A stretch of 64,000 bases of DNA from Pomphorhynchus laevis. Taxonomy: Eukaryota; Acanthocephala; Palaeacanthocephala; Echinorhynchida; Pomphorhynchidae. The DNA lies in assembly GCA_012934845.2 (NCBI GenBank), contig WNNJ02001243.1:92602-156601 (forward strand), written 5' to 3'. This document shows positions 52,850-64,000 of this stretch, one piece after another (the first letter of the stretch is position 1; each line of letters begins with the position of its first letter). The notes below the pieces were generated by a model that did not search any database, was not told the DNA's origin, and worked only from the letters and a program-made list of their open reading frames with translations. The position numbers and the translations under genes were made by a program.

Positions 52850-54565
52850 TAATTGAAGCACAAATAAGATTCCATTTTTAACATTCGTCTTGATCGTCCG
52901 GCTGACTCTGACTCTATATCTTCTCCTTAGCAACGTATCTTCCTCTATCCGCCAACGAATTAGGTCATGAGAGGTGGCCTGTCTTAGGCGCGACTGCTCA
53001 GTACAGATGGGTTGCAACAACCACATCTTATGAAGCAGTAATATATCGAGGAGTGAATTAGTTGTCGAGCAATGAAAGGTGAGGGACGGTGGTTTATGAA
53101 TAAGGTAGTCGTTCCTATCTGCGGAGTGCTGCATTAATCCAACGACCAGTTCTGTCGTTGAAGTCACCGGGTAACATGTCATAGCCACTACCTAAAACAC
53201 GGTCCAGGAGCTCATGGTTCTTGTGAATTTCCCCTGGCCTAATGTAGATATTGGCTATACTGATACATTTCCCGTTATTACAAAGTGATGTAGCTAAACA
53301 AGACAGGGCTGGACAAGAATAGTTTAAAAGGAGAAACGATCTTAAGGAGCATTTTACTAGGGTAAAAAAGCCTTGAGATGAAGAGGAGTAAGGGGATTAT
53401 GTACGGAGTAAAGTCGGTGTAAATGTGCTTTGGGATAAATCGAGTAATGTCCAGAGGGAGACGGATAGACCGCTTCTGCTTAAGGACTATAACATCAGCA
53501 TCTCTACCAGATAGAAGGCTAAGGGTGGAAGCACCTCCCGAATTCCACTGAAGGATATTCAGTGAAAAAGGCTCTTGATTACTTCCCTTTGCATTGTGTT
53601 ACATCAGCTGGAGTGAAATGCCTACCTCCTAGCAGAAACCAGGAGAGAGAAAACTTCCCTTCTCACACGAATACTTACCGGGATAAGACCCTTGCCCACC
53701 GGCATAATTTTCATCTCCCTTGGAGGCTTATAACTCTCAGCAGATATTGTCTTTCTTAGCCAACATCAAGAAAGCAAGCCTAAGTTTTAAAGCAGATCTC
53801 TTCTTAGAATGGGGCTCTCTTTGAAAATGTAAAAATCGTATATGGAGGAGAGCGGGACTCCTCGAATTTCGTTATCAGATAATTCGTTAAGGTTCGAATC
53901 TCGCCTTTGTACCCTTGTAATTTTGCATCGACAAGATTGATAATATTGGTGTCCGTCATACTAGAACCGTTTGAATTGGACATGCAGGCAGCAGCAAAGT
54001 GGGTAGGTCTGACCGGTGGCACGCAATGCCTTAACTTATATTCTTTGAAGATAGGACATCTTCTTGACCAGGCTGGGTGCTACCACTGCTATTGGAACAT
54101 TAAGGGGGAGAGCACATTTTTCCTCATGAACGTCATAAGAGATGCAAACCTTACACGTACGAAGTCTAGTGCAGTTCGAGGACCAGTGCCCCCAAATGTG
54201 GCACCCATGGCGATGGGGGTATGTTAAGTCATCAGCGTAAAAGAAAGGTTGTACCCCAAGAAGGGGATACTTTTACTGTTAGCCAGGCATTCCGCCTGGT
54301 CGACTGCGGTAAAACATAATGCTACTGGTATAGGATGTCCTTTCTTGCCCAAGATGGGGCGAATATTGTGAATTTTATACTCTGATGTGAGGGCTTTTAA
54401 ATCATCATCCGTTGTGAAGGATGTGAAAGAAATCCAGATTTCGGAGTCCAAGTATTTAATTAAGTTGAAAAGAATTCTCTTCTTATAGACACTTGTAAAT
54501 TCCCTTAAGAATATATTGAAGAGATTAATTCGTTCAAATGGTTGTGGAGGTCTGATTATTACCAA
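52850..54565 (-). mobile_element. I/jockey-like LINE, ORF1 and endonuclease half
   Basis: From 54565 downward: ORF1 (RINLFNIFLREFTSVYKKRI, SEYKIHNIRPILGKKGHP), then CCHC zinc-knuckle remnants near 54190-54100 (CHIWGHWSSNCTRLRTCKVC) as in I and jockey ORF1, a short gap, then endonuclease pieces near 53270-52920 (SIANIYIRPGEI, GDFNDRTGRW, ATSHDLIRWRI). Many breaks. About 290 bp of unrelated sequence plus an inverted-repeat arm separate it from the RT half. Confidence 0.75.
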
Positions 54566-54887
54566 CTTGACGAATTAGCACTAACCTTGCATTATTTAGC
54601 TGAAATTTTTTTACTGAAGCTCTTTGATCCTCCGACCATACTAATACTGCAATTTTTTTGGTTATCACTTCCGATTATTTTGTTATAACTACTTACAAAC
54701 ATATACAAACGACTTACAATGACTACAACGAATTACAACAACAATTTTACAACAAATCGCTTTCGCTATTACTTATTTTATTCGACACGTAACGGCTTAA
54801 CATACGAAAATCATCAAGCGACTGCGACCATAACGAACTCGCCGAACATCGCTTTCAAGCACGAAGTCAATACGTGAGGAACCAACC

Positions 54888-57835
54888 ATGATCTCACAAG
54901 CGTCAGCCAGTCAACAGAAGAAAAATTGCATCTGCTCAGTTTCTTTGGCAACTGAGTTTGACATCAGTTGGCGTCGTCTACAGTCACGGACCACACGGCA
55001 GGCAATGTTCTGGATCGGGATGTGCCCTTAATTGGTTATAGCGCAACTTCCAGCGTTGACCACCGATCCCATTGGTGCTAATGACACTGACAACGCTACA
55101 ACCGCTAGTCAAGCAAACAACAATGAATATGGACAGGCTGGGACGATACTCGAAGTCGTGGTTGAAGCATATTATGGTCGAGTACTTATACACATATCTA
55201 AGGCGTTTCGTATGCTTGCTGCGGACAAGGTGTCGGCAATACTCAACCGAATTGTCGCCAACCCAGACAACATGGATGCCTGGCAGCTGCTGCTACTTTT
55301 CGCTTACAGCTGCATTGGAATTTCAGAGCGGGGCGGAAAACTACACCCACCGAGTCTGGCAACTAGAGTGAACAAGGATATGACAGAATACTTGTCAAGT
55401 GGTGTCCAGCCACAGCCAGCAGCACAAACGTCGACTCAGAAGATGATAAGTAAAAGGAAAAAAACAACGACGGACGACCTTCAAAACCATGCTGCGTGGG
55501 TGTCGTCAAAGAGGGCGACGTGCGCGATGCAGTTAGGCTGGCAGCCAGCGACGACTCTCTAGCTCCCTTCAACGATGAGACGGTATCAGCTCTGCGCCTA
55601 CTGCATCCGCAGAGAGTAACGTCGACCGTCAGTTTGTCGCATTTCCTGCACTTACGCTCATTGAGAGCGATATTGCTGCTGCGATCAAGACTTTCCCAGC
55701 AGCTTCAGCAGTAGGACTTGACGGCTTTCGTCCTCAACACCTTAAAAACATGACGAGTCCGCTCACAGGCGCCGCTGAGCAGCAGCTAATAGCTTCGCTG
55801 ACGGACTTGAGTAACATGTGCCTGGCTGGTAGAGTCCAGGAAACTGTGGGCCCAGTCTTGTACGGTTCATCGCTATGTGCACAAGCTTAGAAGGGAGGAG
55901 GTATTAGACCTATATCAGTTGGCTTCACACTTCGCTGTCTTGTAGTGAGTGCCGCGTGTCGCGCTGTGAGGAACGAGGTAGTCGCGAAATTGGCACCGTC
56001 TCAATTTGGCTTCGGGATATAGCGTGGAGCAGAGGCAGCTGCACACGTCGCTTGTTTCTATCTAGCGAACATTGCTAGTGGCCAGCCACTGTTAAAAATC
56101 GACTTTGCAAACGCTTTCAATACTCTGAGCAGCGATGCGATGTTGACAGTAATCTGCAGAGAGCTACCGGAACTGTATCCATACGTGTCCAGCTGATACT
56201 CCAGCAAATCGTTTCTACGTTTCGGCCAGTACACGGTGATATCAAACGAGAGACCACACCAAGGCGATTCTTTCGGTCTGCTGCTTTTCTTCCTGACTGC
56301 CTTGACACCGACAAGGCGCATCAAGTCCGAGTGCAATATTTTTCCATGCTAGGCGGTGATATAGACACGTTGCTCACAGACTGGAGTATGTTAACGGCGC
56401 GAGGAAAGGAGCTAGGCCTCGTCATCAATATTGGCAAGTGTGAGCTCATTACTTATCACGACGAAGTTGTGAGGAGTTTCAAGACAGTCGCTCCGGATAT
56501 CAAACACGTCGATCCAGCACTATCGATGTTGCTTGGAGCGCGGATCGGATGTGATCAGAACGTCTACAAGGCATTGGAGATGAAGCTGCATGAGTTACAA
56601 CGCATGTATAGCAGGTTAACGCTTCTCTACGCTCACGATGCGCTGTTTCTATAAAAAACTTCTTCGCGATATCGAAGACGATGTACCCTCTGCTCAGCGC
56701 ACCATGCTACATGAAGCAGCTGTTATTCGACAACGTAATTCGATCGTCGTTGCAGTCTATCCTCAATATTGCGCTGTCTGATAGGATATGGGACCAGGCA
56801 TCACTGCCGGCTGCTAACGGCGGACTCGGCATAAGGAGAACGACAGACATTGCTCTATCGGCCTCCCCTTCACCGGTCGCCGAGTCGCAAACACTCATAA
56901 TTCGGCTCCTGCCACAGCGAATAAATGACTAATGTGGTCTCAGCGAACCGAAAACACTACCGCGTTGATCGACTGGCAGTCTCGAGTAGGCTTCATGCCA
57001 GTCCAATTGCCCTTTCCTACAGAACAGAAGGTCTGGGATACGGCGCTGGTTATTGTCCAAGAATCTAAAGTGTTGTCAGTTGCACCTGATAAAGCGAGCC
57101 AAGCGCGTCTAATTGCGGCTACTGCATCGCATTCCGGGACCGTCTTTCACGCACGTCCCTGCTCGTCGCTCGGCACGAGACTCGACAACTCGTCACTCCG
57201 CATCGCCATTGCCCTGAGCCTCGGTGCCCCAGTCTGTATACCACATGTATGTGTCTGCATAGCGGATGTAGACGCCAGTGTACAACACGGGATCAGCTGC
57301 CTCGGGTCCGTCGGCAGACTGTTACGCCACAGCGCAGTCATCGATCTTATCAAGCGTGCACTGATATCGGCAGAGATCCCATCGCGCCTGGAGCCGAAAT
57401 CACTTGCCCAACATGACGACAGGCGCCCAGATGGATTGTCTCTGACTCTATGTTTGAGTGGTAAGTGTTTATCTTGGGATTTCACCTGCCCGGACACCAT
57501 GCGCCGTGTAATCTAAATACAGCTGTCACGGCACCCGGAGCGGTAGCCAATGGAGCAGAGGCCAGGAAACGCTGCAAATACGCCTGCTTTACGCCGATCT
57601 ACAATTTTGTGCCAGTCGCCGTGGAAACGCTTGGTGTGTTGGGCAAAGATGCGGAAGGCCTAATGCACGGAATAGATCTGCAGATAACAGAAGTGACCAG
57701 AGAGCGGCGGTCTACGTATTTCCTGCTGCAGAGGCTGAGCGTTGCCACCCAACGCGGCAACGCTAGTTGCGTTCTGGGAACGATTGAGGGGACAAGTGAC
57801 CGGCAAGACTTGGATATAATTTATTATTTGTAATT
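54888..57835 (+). mobile_element. Early-branching LINE with restriction-like endonuclease, decayed
   Basis: ATG at 54888 starts a Cys/His-containing N-terminus. Then come ISKAFRMLAADKVSAILNRI and NPDNMDAWQLLLLFAYSCIG, GLDGFRPQHLKNM, GGGIRPISVGFTLRCLV, LLKIDFANAFNTLSSDAM (palm A), a PHQGDSFGLLLFFL block, ANGGLGIRRTTDIALSAS, and a C-terminal RRPDGLSL...WDFTCPDT...EARKRCKYA region like a PD-(D/E)XK nuclease, ending QRLSVATQRGNASCVLG. Where YLDD is expected (about 56330) the sequence reads QYFSMLGGD, so the active site is gone. Several frames. The composition is GC-richer than the flanks. Related pieces lie at 42664-43075 and 61030-61750. Confidence 0.82.
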
Positions 57836-58254
57836 TACGTTTTCTTGTGTATGTCTTAGATCTAAAGTAGATTTTGAAAAATTTATGAAAAGGGTATATT
57901 TTCATGGATATAAAACCGGTTTAAATGATGACCCCGGTTTTATTACTAGATGACGCAGGCTTTATAAGTTGACTGAAATCTAGCAAGATGTACCGTGAAT
58001 GAATATGAGAAAAGGCAAGATAGGGTCACTGTGGTGTCATGATCAAGATGACGGTGTTTGATGTGAGGCATTATCGGTGTACATATCCTAGCTCTAAGTT
58101 ATGAAATCATTGCGTCAGCCGGAAACAGCCGTGACCATGGCCACGAAATACTGAAAAATAGAAAAGTACCGCTACTTCAACCCGGTCATTTACCAGTTCC
58201 AAACAGTGGCAATCGAGTTATTTTGTCCTTGAGTTAGATTTACCACGATGTTCT
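57836..58254. other. Unassigned spacer
   Basis: About 420 bp between the decayed LINE and the PLE; it has a CCGGTTTA/ATAAAACCGG palindromic patch near 57910-57945. No gene recognised. Confidence 0.5.
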
Positions 58255-59740
58255 TTGATAATTAAGTCAGCTAACTGAGTCTACGTATTTAATATAATTA
58301 TAAACTGAACAAAATATAATAATGCTAAATCAAAAAGTAATAATTAAATAATAAAATTAATAATTGTTTTTAGATTTTCTATAATTTAAATCAAGTTAAA
58401 ATAAAAATTTGAAATTTAAAATAAACGTCATTTTTATGAATTGACTAATAAATAACAGACGTTGTATAAGAATAAGAATTAGAAGTCATCAGGAGGAACT
58501 GCTATGCTATCAGGTTTCGGCCCCTAACTCCTCTACCCAACATAGCAGCGGGGCCAAATACATGCTAATGATGTATTTCCTCTGATAAAACTATCTAGTA
58601 TCTTATTCTACTACAAAGTATATTATTTATTATCCATCCATAAAAATTTGCTACTTAGGAGTTTAAATTTATTCTTTATATCATTGTGTTGATTTATATA
58701 TTTTACTAATTTCTGCTTGATGTTATTTTTATAGAAACCTAGTTTAAAATATGCATCTATTAAATTATTTAAATGATTTTGAAGAAAGCCAATATCGGCA
58801 CAAATTTTTGCAATTCTTAAAATTTCATTATTTAATGTATTATATTTTATATTATATGGTATGCATGAATGCTCATGCAAAAATATGTTTCTTGTAAATT
58901 TAAATATGTCATCTTTACGATATAAATTAATAGTAGTTTTAGTTAATGTTAATTTAATGTTCATATCTAGATATACACCTTCTTTATCATTAATATTGGT
59001 TTTGTTAAGAATAAGGCTATTTGGATAAATGTGTTCACTAATTGAATAAAAATTGCGTTGTTGTACGCAGTACTAAATGATATTGGTCATTGATATCGAA
59101 ACATATTTCATATATTTATATAGTTTAGATTTAGTTTTTACACAGTTATGAACAAATTCATATTCTATAAAGCTTAAAAACAAGTCAGCTATAATTGGGC
59201 TGCTATTACCACCCATTGGAACATCTTTTACTTGTCTAAATATAGATGTTCCTACTTTTAAATAATTCTGATTTATCAAAATATTTAAGGATTCTATTAA
59301 TTTAATTTTATCCATATATTTATATTTATTTGATGGTTTAATTTTTGTTAGATAGGCGTTATAATTATTATAACATATATATGTATATATTTTTCCGAAT
59401 ATAAGATTAATTAATTTTACTAACGCTTCTTTAATATCTACTAAATCTAGATTTGTATAAAGCGTACTAATATCGTATGTATTTATATTTTGAAAATTTA
59501 TTCCTTTTGTATACCAGTATTAATTTCGATTACCTTGCAATATTTTTTAAAGTGTGTTTTAATTACTTTAAGTATTTTATTAAAACCACAGAAAGTGGTT
59601 TTAATGTACATTTAAACGCACTACATATGAACCTAGGTTTTATTGAATTTTTATGTAATTTTGGACTCCAATATAATATAGGTATAGTTAGTATTAATAT
59701 AAACCACAGAAAGTGGTTTTTATTAGAAAGTGGTTTTCAT
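58255..59740 (-). mobile_element. Penelope-like element, RT and 3' UTR
   Basis: The longest PLE copy here. From 59740 downward it encodes FGLQYNIGIVSININ, the palm A region seen at 28392, LIESLNILINQNYLKVGTSI, FRQVKDVPMGGNSSPIIADL and the thumb (KYNTLNNEILRIAKICADI, KQKLVKYINQHNDIKNKF). A 3' UTR follows with the structured block near 58495-58556 and TACGTAGACTCAGTTA at its end. It lacks the GIY-YIG domain and is broken. It sits head to head with the copy at 59775. Confidence 0.88.
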
Positions 59741-59774
59741 TAGAATTAGTATCAGAATTAGGATCCTATAAATA

Positions 59775-60790
59775 AATGAAATATATGAAATAAATGTTTC
59801 GATACATTGATGATATATGTGTATTTAATTCTAATAATTTTTATTCAATTAGTGAGCACATTTATCCAGAAAGCCTTATTCTTAACAAAACCAATATTAA
59901 TGATAAAGAAGGTGTATATCTAGATATGAACATTAAATTAACATTAACTAAAACTACTATTAATTTATATCGTAAAGATGACATATTTAAATTTACAAGA
60001 AACATATTTTTGCATGAGCATTCATGCATACCATATAATATAAAATATAATACATTAAATAATGAAATTTTAAGAATTGCAACAATATGTAATGATATTG
60101 GCTTTCTTCAAAATCATTTAAATAATTTAATAGATACATATTTTAAACTAGGTTACTATAAAAATAACATCAAGCAGAAAATAGTAAAATATATAAATCA
60201 ACACAATAATATAAAGAATAAATTTAAACTCTTAAATGGCAAATTTTTATGGATGGATAATAAATAATATACTTTGTATTGGAATAAGATACTAGATAGT
60301 TTTATCAGAGAAAATACATCATTAGCATGTATTTGGCCCCGCTGCTATATTGGGTAGAGGAACAGGAGCCGAAACCTGATAACATAGCAGTTCCTCCTGA
60401 TAACCTCTATTCCTTATTCTTATACATAGTTTGTTATCTAATAGTCAATTCATAAAAATGATTTTTATTTTTAATGTCAGTTTATAATTCATCTTGATAT
60501 AAATTATATAAAATCTTATCACAATTATTTATTATTAATTAATTTTTTATCATTTAACTATTTAACTTTTATTTTGCATTATTTTTAATTTGCAATATAA
60601 AATACGTAGACTCAGTTAGCTTATTTAATCGTTTGCTATTTATTAGTCAATTTATAAAAAAACTGATTTTTATTTTTAGTTTTAACTTGATGTAAATATA
60701 AATTGTATAAAATCTTAAATAATTATTTATTATTTATTTTTATTTTTATTTATATATAGTATAAAATACGTATATTCAGTTATCTGATCA
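59775..60790 (+). mobile_element. Penelope-like element, RT end and 3' UTR
   Basis: A continuous 157-codon stretch (59794-60267) encodes MFRYIDDICVFNSNNFYSIS through KFKLLNGKFLWMDNK, the second half of the RT with an intact YIDD. The 3' UTR (60268-60790) has the structured block 60335-60390 and the terminal word ACGTAGACTCAGTTA near 60605. A related, diverged end sits near 60765. A 5'-truncated partner of the inverted copy to its left. Confidence 0.88.
60335..60390 (+). ncRNA. Conserved structured block in PLE 3' UTR
   Basis: Two interleaved stems: GGCCCC (60335) with GGAGCC (60365), and CTGCTATATT (60342) with AACATAGCAG (60381), a pseudoknot order. GAAAC and CTGATAA-type words follow the first closing stem. 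The same block lies on the minus strand at 39498-39556 and 58495-58556, where both stems pair without a mismatch, with G-U pairs at some positions. Confidence 0.45.
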
Positions 60791-61029
60791 GAATTGTCCT
60801 CCAGAAAGGAAATACAGCTGTATCCTGAAATGCATGTGGGAACACTCAATTAAAGTTATTAAAGTTATTGATTACTTTTTGTCTAATTGTTATACTGTTT
60901 CAAAATTTTAAAATTTGAATTAATTTTTTTATTTAAAGAATTTTAATTTTTACAAATCGATCGAACAAACGAACAACACTGTATCCTGACACTACACGAC
61001 CAATAGAGTTAATCAAGCGCAGTGCACTC

Positions 61030-61750
61030 AAAATTAACGTAATTTCGAACATGACAACCGCTTACGCCCAATGCGGCGTGTGCTTTCAGCAGTTTCGAAT
61101 TACTTCAGCAGTTTCGAATGACTTCAGTTTGTTGAGGAAGCACGGAGGAAGGGTTAGCTGTCCTGGTTCAGAAATGCTCCCAAAAACATTTTACGCAAGC
61201 CAATGCCCTAATGTCCCGAATCAGGAGGAACTAATCGTTACCGACCGTGTGTCGCTCCTAGACTTGGCGTTTGACCTTTTGAACAGCAACGTCCCAATGC
61301 TAAGAAGAATTTCTCGCTCAGCTCGATCAGTCATCGCCAGCAAACTTTCTGAACTAGGCGCATCGGTCGCGTCCAATCCGTTAAACTCAGACGCCTGGTC
61401 CATGCTTCTAGTCTTTTCTAAAATGGTACTTAGCGTTCCCGACCGTCTAAATGAGCACGAGGCTCGGAGTAGCCTTTGTTTACAAGTAAAACAGCGCTGT
61501 GAGGCATAGCAGTTGATGACATCCGTCGTGCAACTTCGTTCAGCGTTGCGTGGTCCATCAGCGTGAGTCCAGGTAACGTCTCTCAGCAGGATGACTCTGA
61601 CGACTTATTAAGAAGACGGGTTTCAGATAAGATAGAAGACGACGATATTATCGGAGCAATTCATCTAACAAGTAGTACGGAGCCGTTTCTGCCCGAGAGT
61701 TGCGAAATGGTTGAGAAACTCTGGCAGTTACATCCGAGACAAACTCCTTA
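61030..61750 (+). mobile_element. 5' end of a restriction-like-nuclease LINE, joined to a tandem array
   Basis: ATG at 61051 starts a 152-codon frame: AQCGVCFQQFRITSAVSNDF (zinc-finger-like CxxC with a His further on), RVSLLDLAFDLLNSNVPMLR, SARSVIASKLSELGASVASN, NSDAWSMLLVFSKMVLSVPD. A second piece (61563-61749) encodes KIEDDDIIGAIHLTSSTEPF and EKLWQLHPRQTP. Both align with 54888-55620, so it is a second family member. It stops where the 361-bp repeat starts; no RT follows in the window. Confidence 0.8.
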
Positions 61751-64000
61751 GGATGATCCGGAAAGCACGTTGTTAGTTTAAAGAGGCTATGCCCATGCTA
61801 CTACGTTAGCAAATTCTCGGAGATGCCTTTTAAATATATCACAAGGCAGCCGAAACGACTGATGGTAGTTCACCCTACTGATGAGTGCTGCCGGCTACCA
61901 TCAGATCGTCTAGGAGTGATAAGGAAGTCTGCTCTGCATGTAATCGAACTCCGGTTTTTGGCAAAATTTACAATTATGAAACTGAAGCTTTTTAGCTCCC
62001 GGAGCACAGTTTTACACATTCTACGATTAAATTATAAAAACGTATCCGACAAAGGGATCCTGTGAGAAAGCAAGCAGCGACAGCAATTAAAATTTCTGCC
62101 GAATAAAATTAGGATGATCCGGAAAGCACGTTGTTAGTTTAAAGAGGCTATGCCCATGCTACTACGTTAGCAAATTCTCGGAGATGCTTTTAAAATATAT
62201 CACAAGGCAGCCGAAACGACTGATGGTAGTTCACCCTACTGATGAGTGCTGCCGGCTACCATCAGATCGTCTAGGAGTGATAAGGAAGTCTGCTCTGCAT
62301 GTAATCGAACTCCGATTTTTGGCAAAATTTACAATTATGAAACTGAAGCTTTTTAGCTCCCGGAGCACAGTTTTACACATTCTACGATTAAATTATAAAA
62401 ACGTATCCGACAAAGGGATCCTGTGAGAAAGCAAGCAGCGACAGCAATTAAAATTCCTGCCGAATAAAATTAGGATGATCCGGAAAGCACGTTGTTAGTT
62501 TAAAGAGGCTATGCCCATGCTACTACGTTAGCAAATTCTCGGAGATGCCTTTTAAATATATCACAAGGCAGCCGAAACGACTGATGGTAGTTCACCCTAC
62601 TGATGAGTGCTGCCGGCTACAATCAGCTCGTCTAGGAGTGATAAGGAAGTCTGCTCTGCATGTAATCGAACTCCGGTTTTTGGCAAAATTTACAATTATG
62701 AAACTGAAGCTTTTTAGCTCCCGGAGCACAGTTTTACACATTCTACGATTAAATTATAAAAACGTATCCGACAAAGGGATCCTGTGAGAAAGCAAGCAGC
62801 GACAGCAATTAAAATTCCTGCCGAATAAAATTAGGATGATCCGGAAAGCACGTTGTTAGTTTAAAGAGGCTATGCCCATGCTACTACGTTAGCAAATTCT
62901 CGGAGATGCCTTTTAAATATATCACAAGGCAGCCGAAACGACTGATGGTAGTTCACCCTACTGATGAGTGCTGCCGGCTACCATCAGATCGTCTAGGAGT
63001 GATAAGGAAGTCTGCTCTGCATGTAATCGAACTCCGGTTTTTGGCAAAATTTACAATTATGAAACTGAAGCTTTTTAGCTCCCGGAGCACAGTTTTACAC
63101 ATTCTACGATTAAATTATAAAAACGTATCCGACAAAGGGATCCTGTGAGAAAGCAAGCAGCGACAGCAATTAAAATTCCTGCCGAATAAAATTAGGATGA
63201 TCCGGAAAGCACGTTGTTAGTTTAAAGAGGCTATGCCCATGCTACTACGTTAGCAAATTCTCGGAGATGCCTTTTAAATATATCACAAGGCAGCCGAAAC
63301 GACTGATGGTAGTTCACCCTACTGATGAGTGCTGCCGGCTACCATCAGATCGTCTAGGAGTGATAAGGAAGTCTGCTCTGCATGTAATCGAACTCCGGTT
63401 TTTGGCAAAATTTACAATTATGAAACTGAAGCTTTTTAGCTCCCGGAGCACAGTTTTACACATTCTACGATTAAATTATAAAAACGTATCCGACAAAGGG
63501 ATCCTGTGAGAAAGCAAGCAGCGACAGCAATTAAAATTCCTGCCGAATAAAATTAGGATGATCCGGAAAGCACGTTGTTAGTTTAAAGAGGCTATGCCCA
63601 TGCTACTACGTTAGCAAATTCTCGGAGATGCCTTTTAAATATATCACAAGGCAGCCGAAACGACTGATGGTAGTTCACCCTACTGATGAGTGCTGCCGGC
63701 TACCATCAGATCGTCTAGGAGTGATAAGGAAGTCTGCTCTGCATGTAATCGAACTCCGGTTTTTGGCAAAATTTACAATTATGAAACTGAAGCTTTTTAG
63801 CTCCCGGAGCACAGTTTTACACATTCTACGATTAAATTATAAAAACGTATCCGACAAAGGGATCCTGTGAGAAAGCAAGCAGCGACAGCAATTAAAATTC
63901 CTGCCGAATAAAATTAGGATGATCCGGAAAGCACGTTGTTAGTTTAAAGAGGCTATGCCCATGCTACTACGTTAGCAAATTCTCGGAGATGCCTTTTAAA
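61750..64000 (+). repeat. 361-bp tandem repeat array, 6.2 copies, runs off the window
   Basis: Units start AGGATGATCCGGAAAGCACG at 61750, 62111, 62472, 62833, 63194, 63555 and 63916, an exact 361-bp period. Copies differ at only a handful of positions, so amplification is recent. Each full unit holds an uninterrupted 80-codon frame (MPFKYITRQPKRLMVVHP onward) with no recognised domain, and two interleaved inverted words near its start. The array is GC-richer than the flanks. Confidence 0.96.

Noticed and set aside
61845-61904. A complete type-II hammerhead in the 361-bp repeat
   Set aside because: Stem II can form across CTGATGA and GAAA with one bulge, but stems I and III and a cleavage triplet cannot be drawn convincingly in the 22 nt between. 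Kept only as a structural finding.

Overview
This is AT-rich, repeat-laden nuclear DNA from a small animal (metazoan). It carries spliced genes, an SR splicing factor, a Na+/K+-ATPase alpha subunit, a tRNA, several LINE clades and many Penelope-like elements (PLEs). Introns fall into two classes: about 43-53 bp, or several hundred bp to nearly 8 kb. Such tiny introns beside PLEs suggest an invertebrate with a streamlined splicing system (nematode-like is possible), but nothing here fixes the phylum. No bacterial or organellar features were seen.

Layout. 1-3585: a nearly complete L2/CR1-group LINE, cut at its 5' side by the window edge. 3586-7529: about 21 copies of a ~183-bp satellite that starts at the LINE tail. 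7530-11345: truncated, inverted and older copies of the same LINE group, with one satellite piece in reverse orientation. 11440-12290: a degenerate 14-15 bp minisatellite. 14091-17205 (+): a five-exon SRSF1-type splicing factor, 302 aa. 17.9-22.3 kb: PLE and I/jockey-like LINE debris.

20778-50088 (-): a 29-kb Na+/K+-ATPase alpha gene. I assembled 21 exons, 3039 nt, encoding 1012 aa, with every splice phase consistent and all catalytic and cation-site residues present. Its introns hold most of the window's repeats: PLEs, an RTE-like LINE, LINE endonuclease scraps, foldback and hairpin elements, and a tRNA-Phe(GAA) gene on the same strand.

50348-54565: an I/jockey-like LINE on the minus strand, split by sequence that includes one arm of a 191-bp near-perfect inverted repeat. 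54888-57835 (+): a broken early-branching LINE with a restriction-like nuclease region. 58255-60790: two PLE copies head to head. 61030-61750: the 5' end of a second copy of the restriction-like-nuclease LINE, which runs straight into a 361-bp tandem array that continues past the right edge (6 full copies plus 85 bp).

Only three host loci are supported: the SR protein, the ATPase and the tRNA. The first two are unrelated neighbours on opposite strands, pointing toward each other (tail to tail), with about 3.3 kb of mobile-element debris between their polyadenylation signals. Most of the remaining sequence is retroelement, tandem repeat or unassigned AT-rich DNA.
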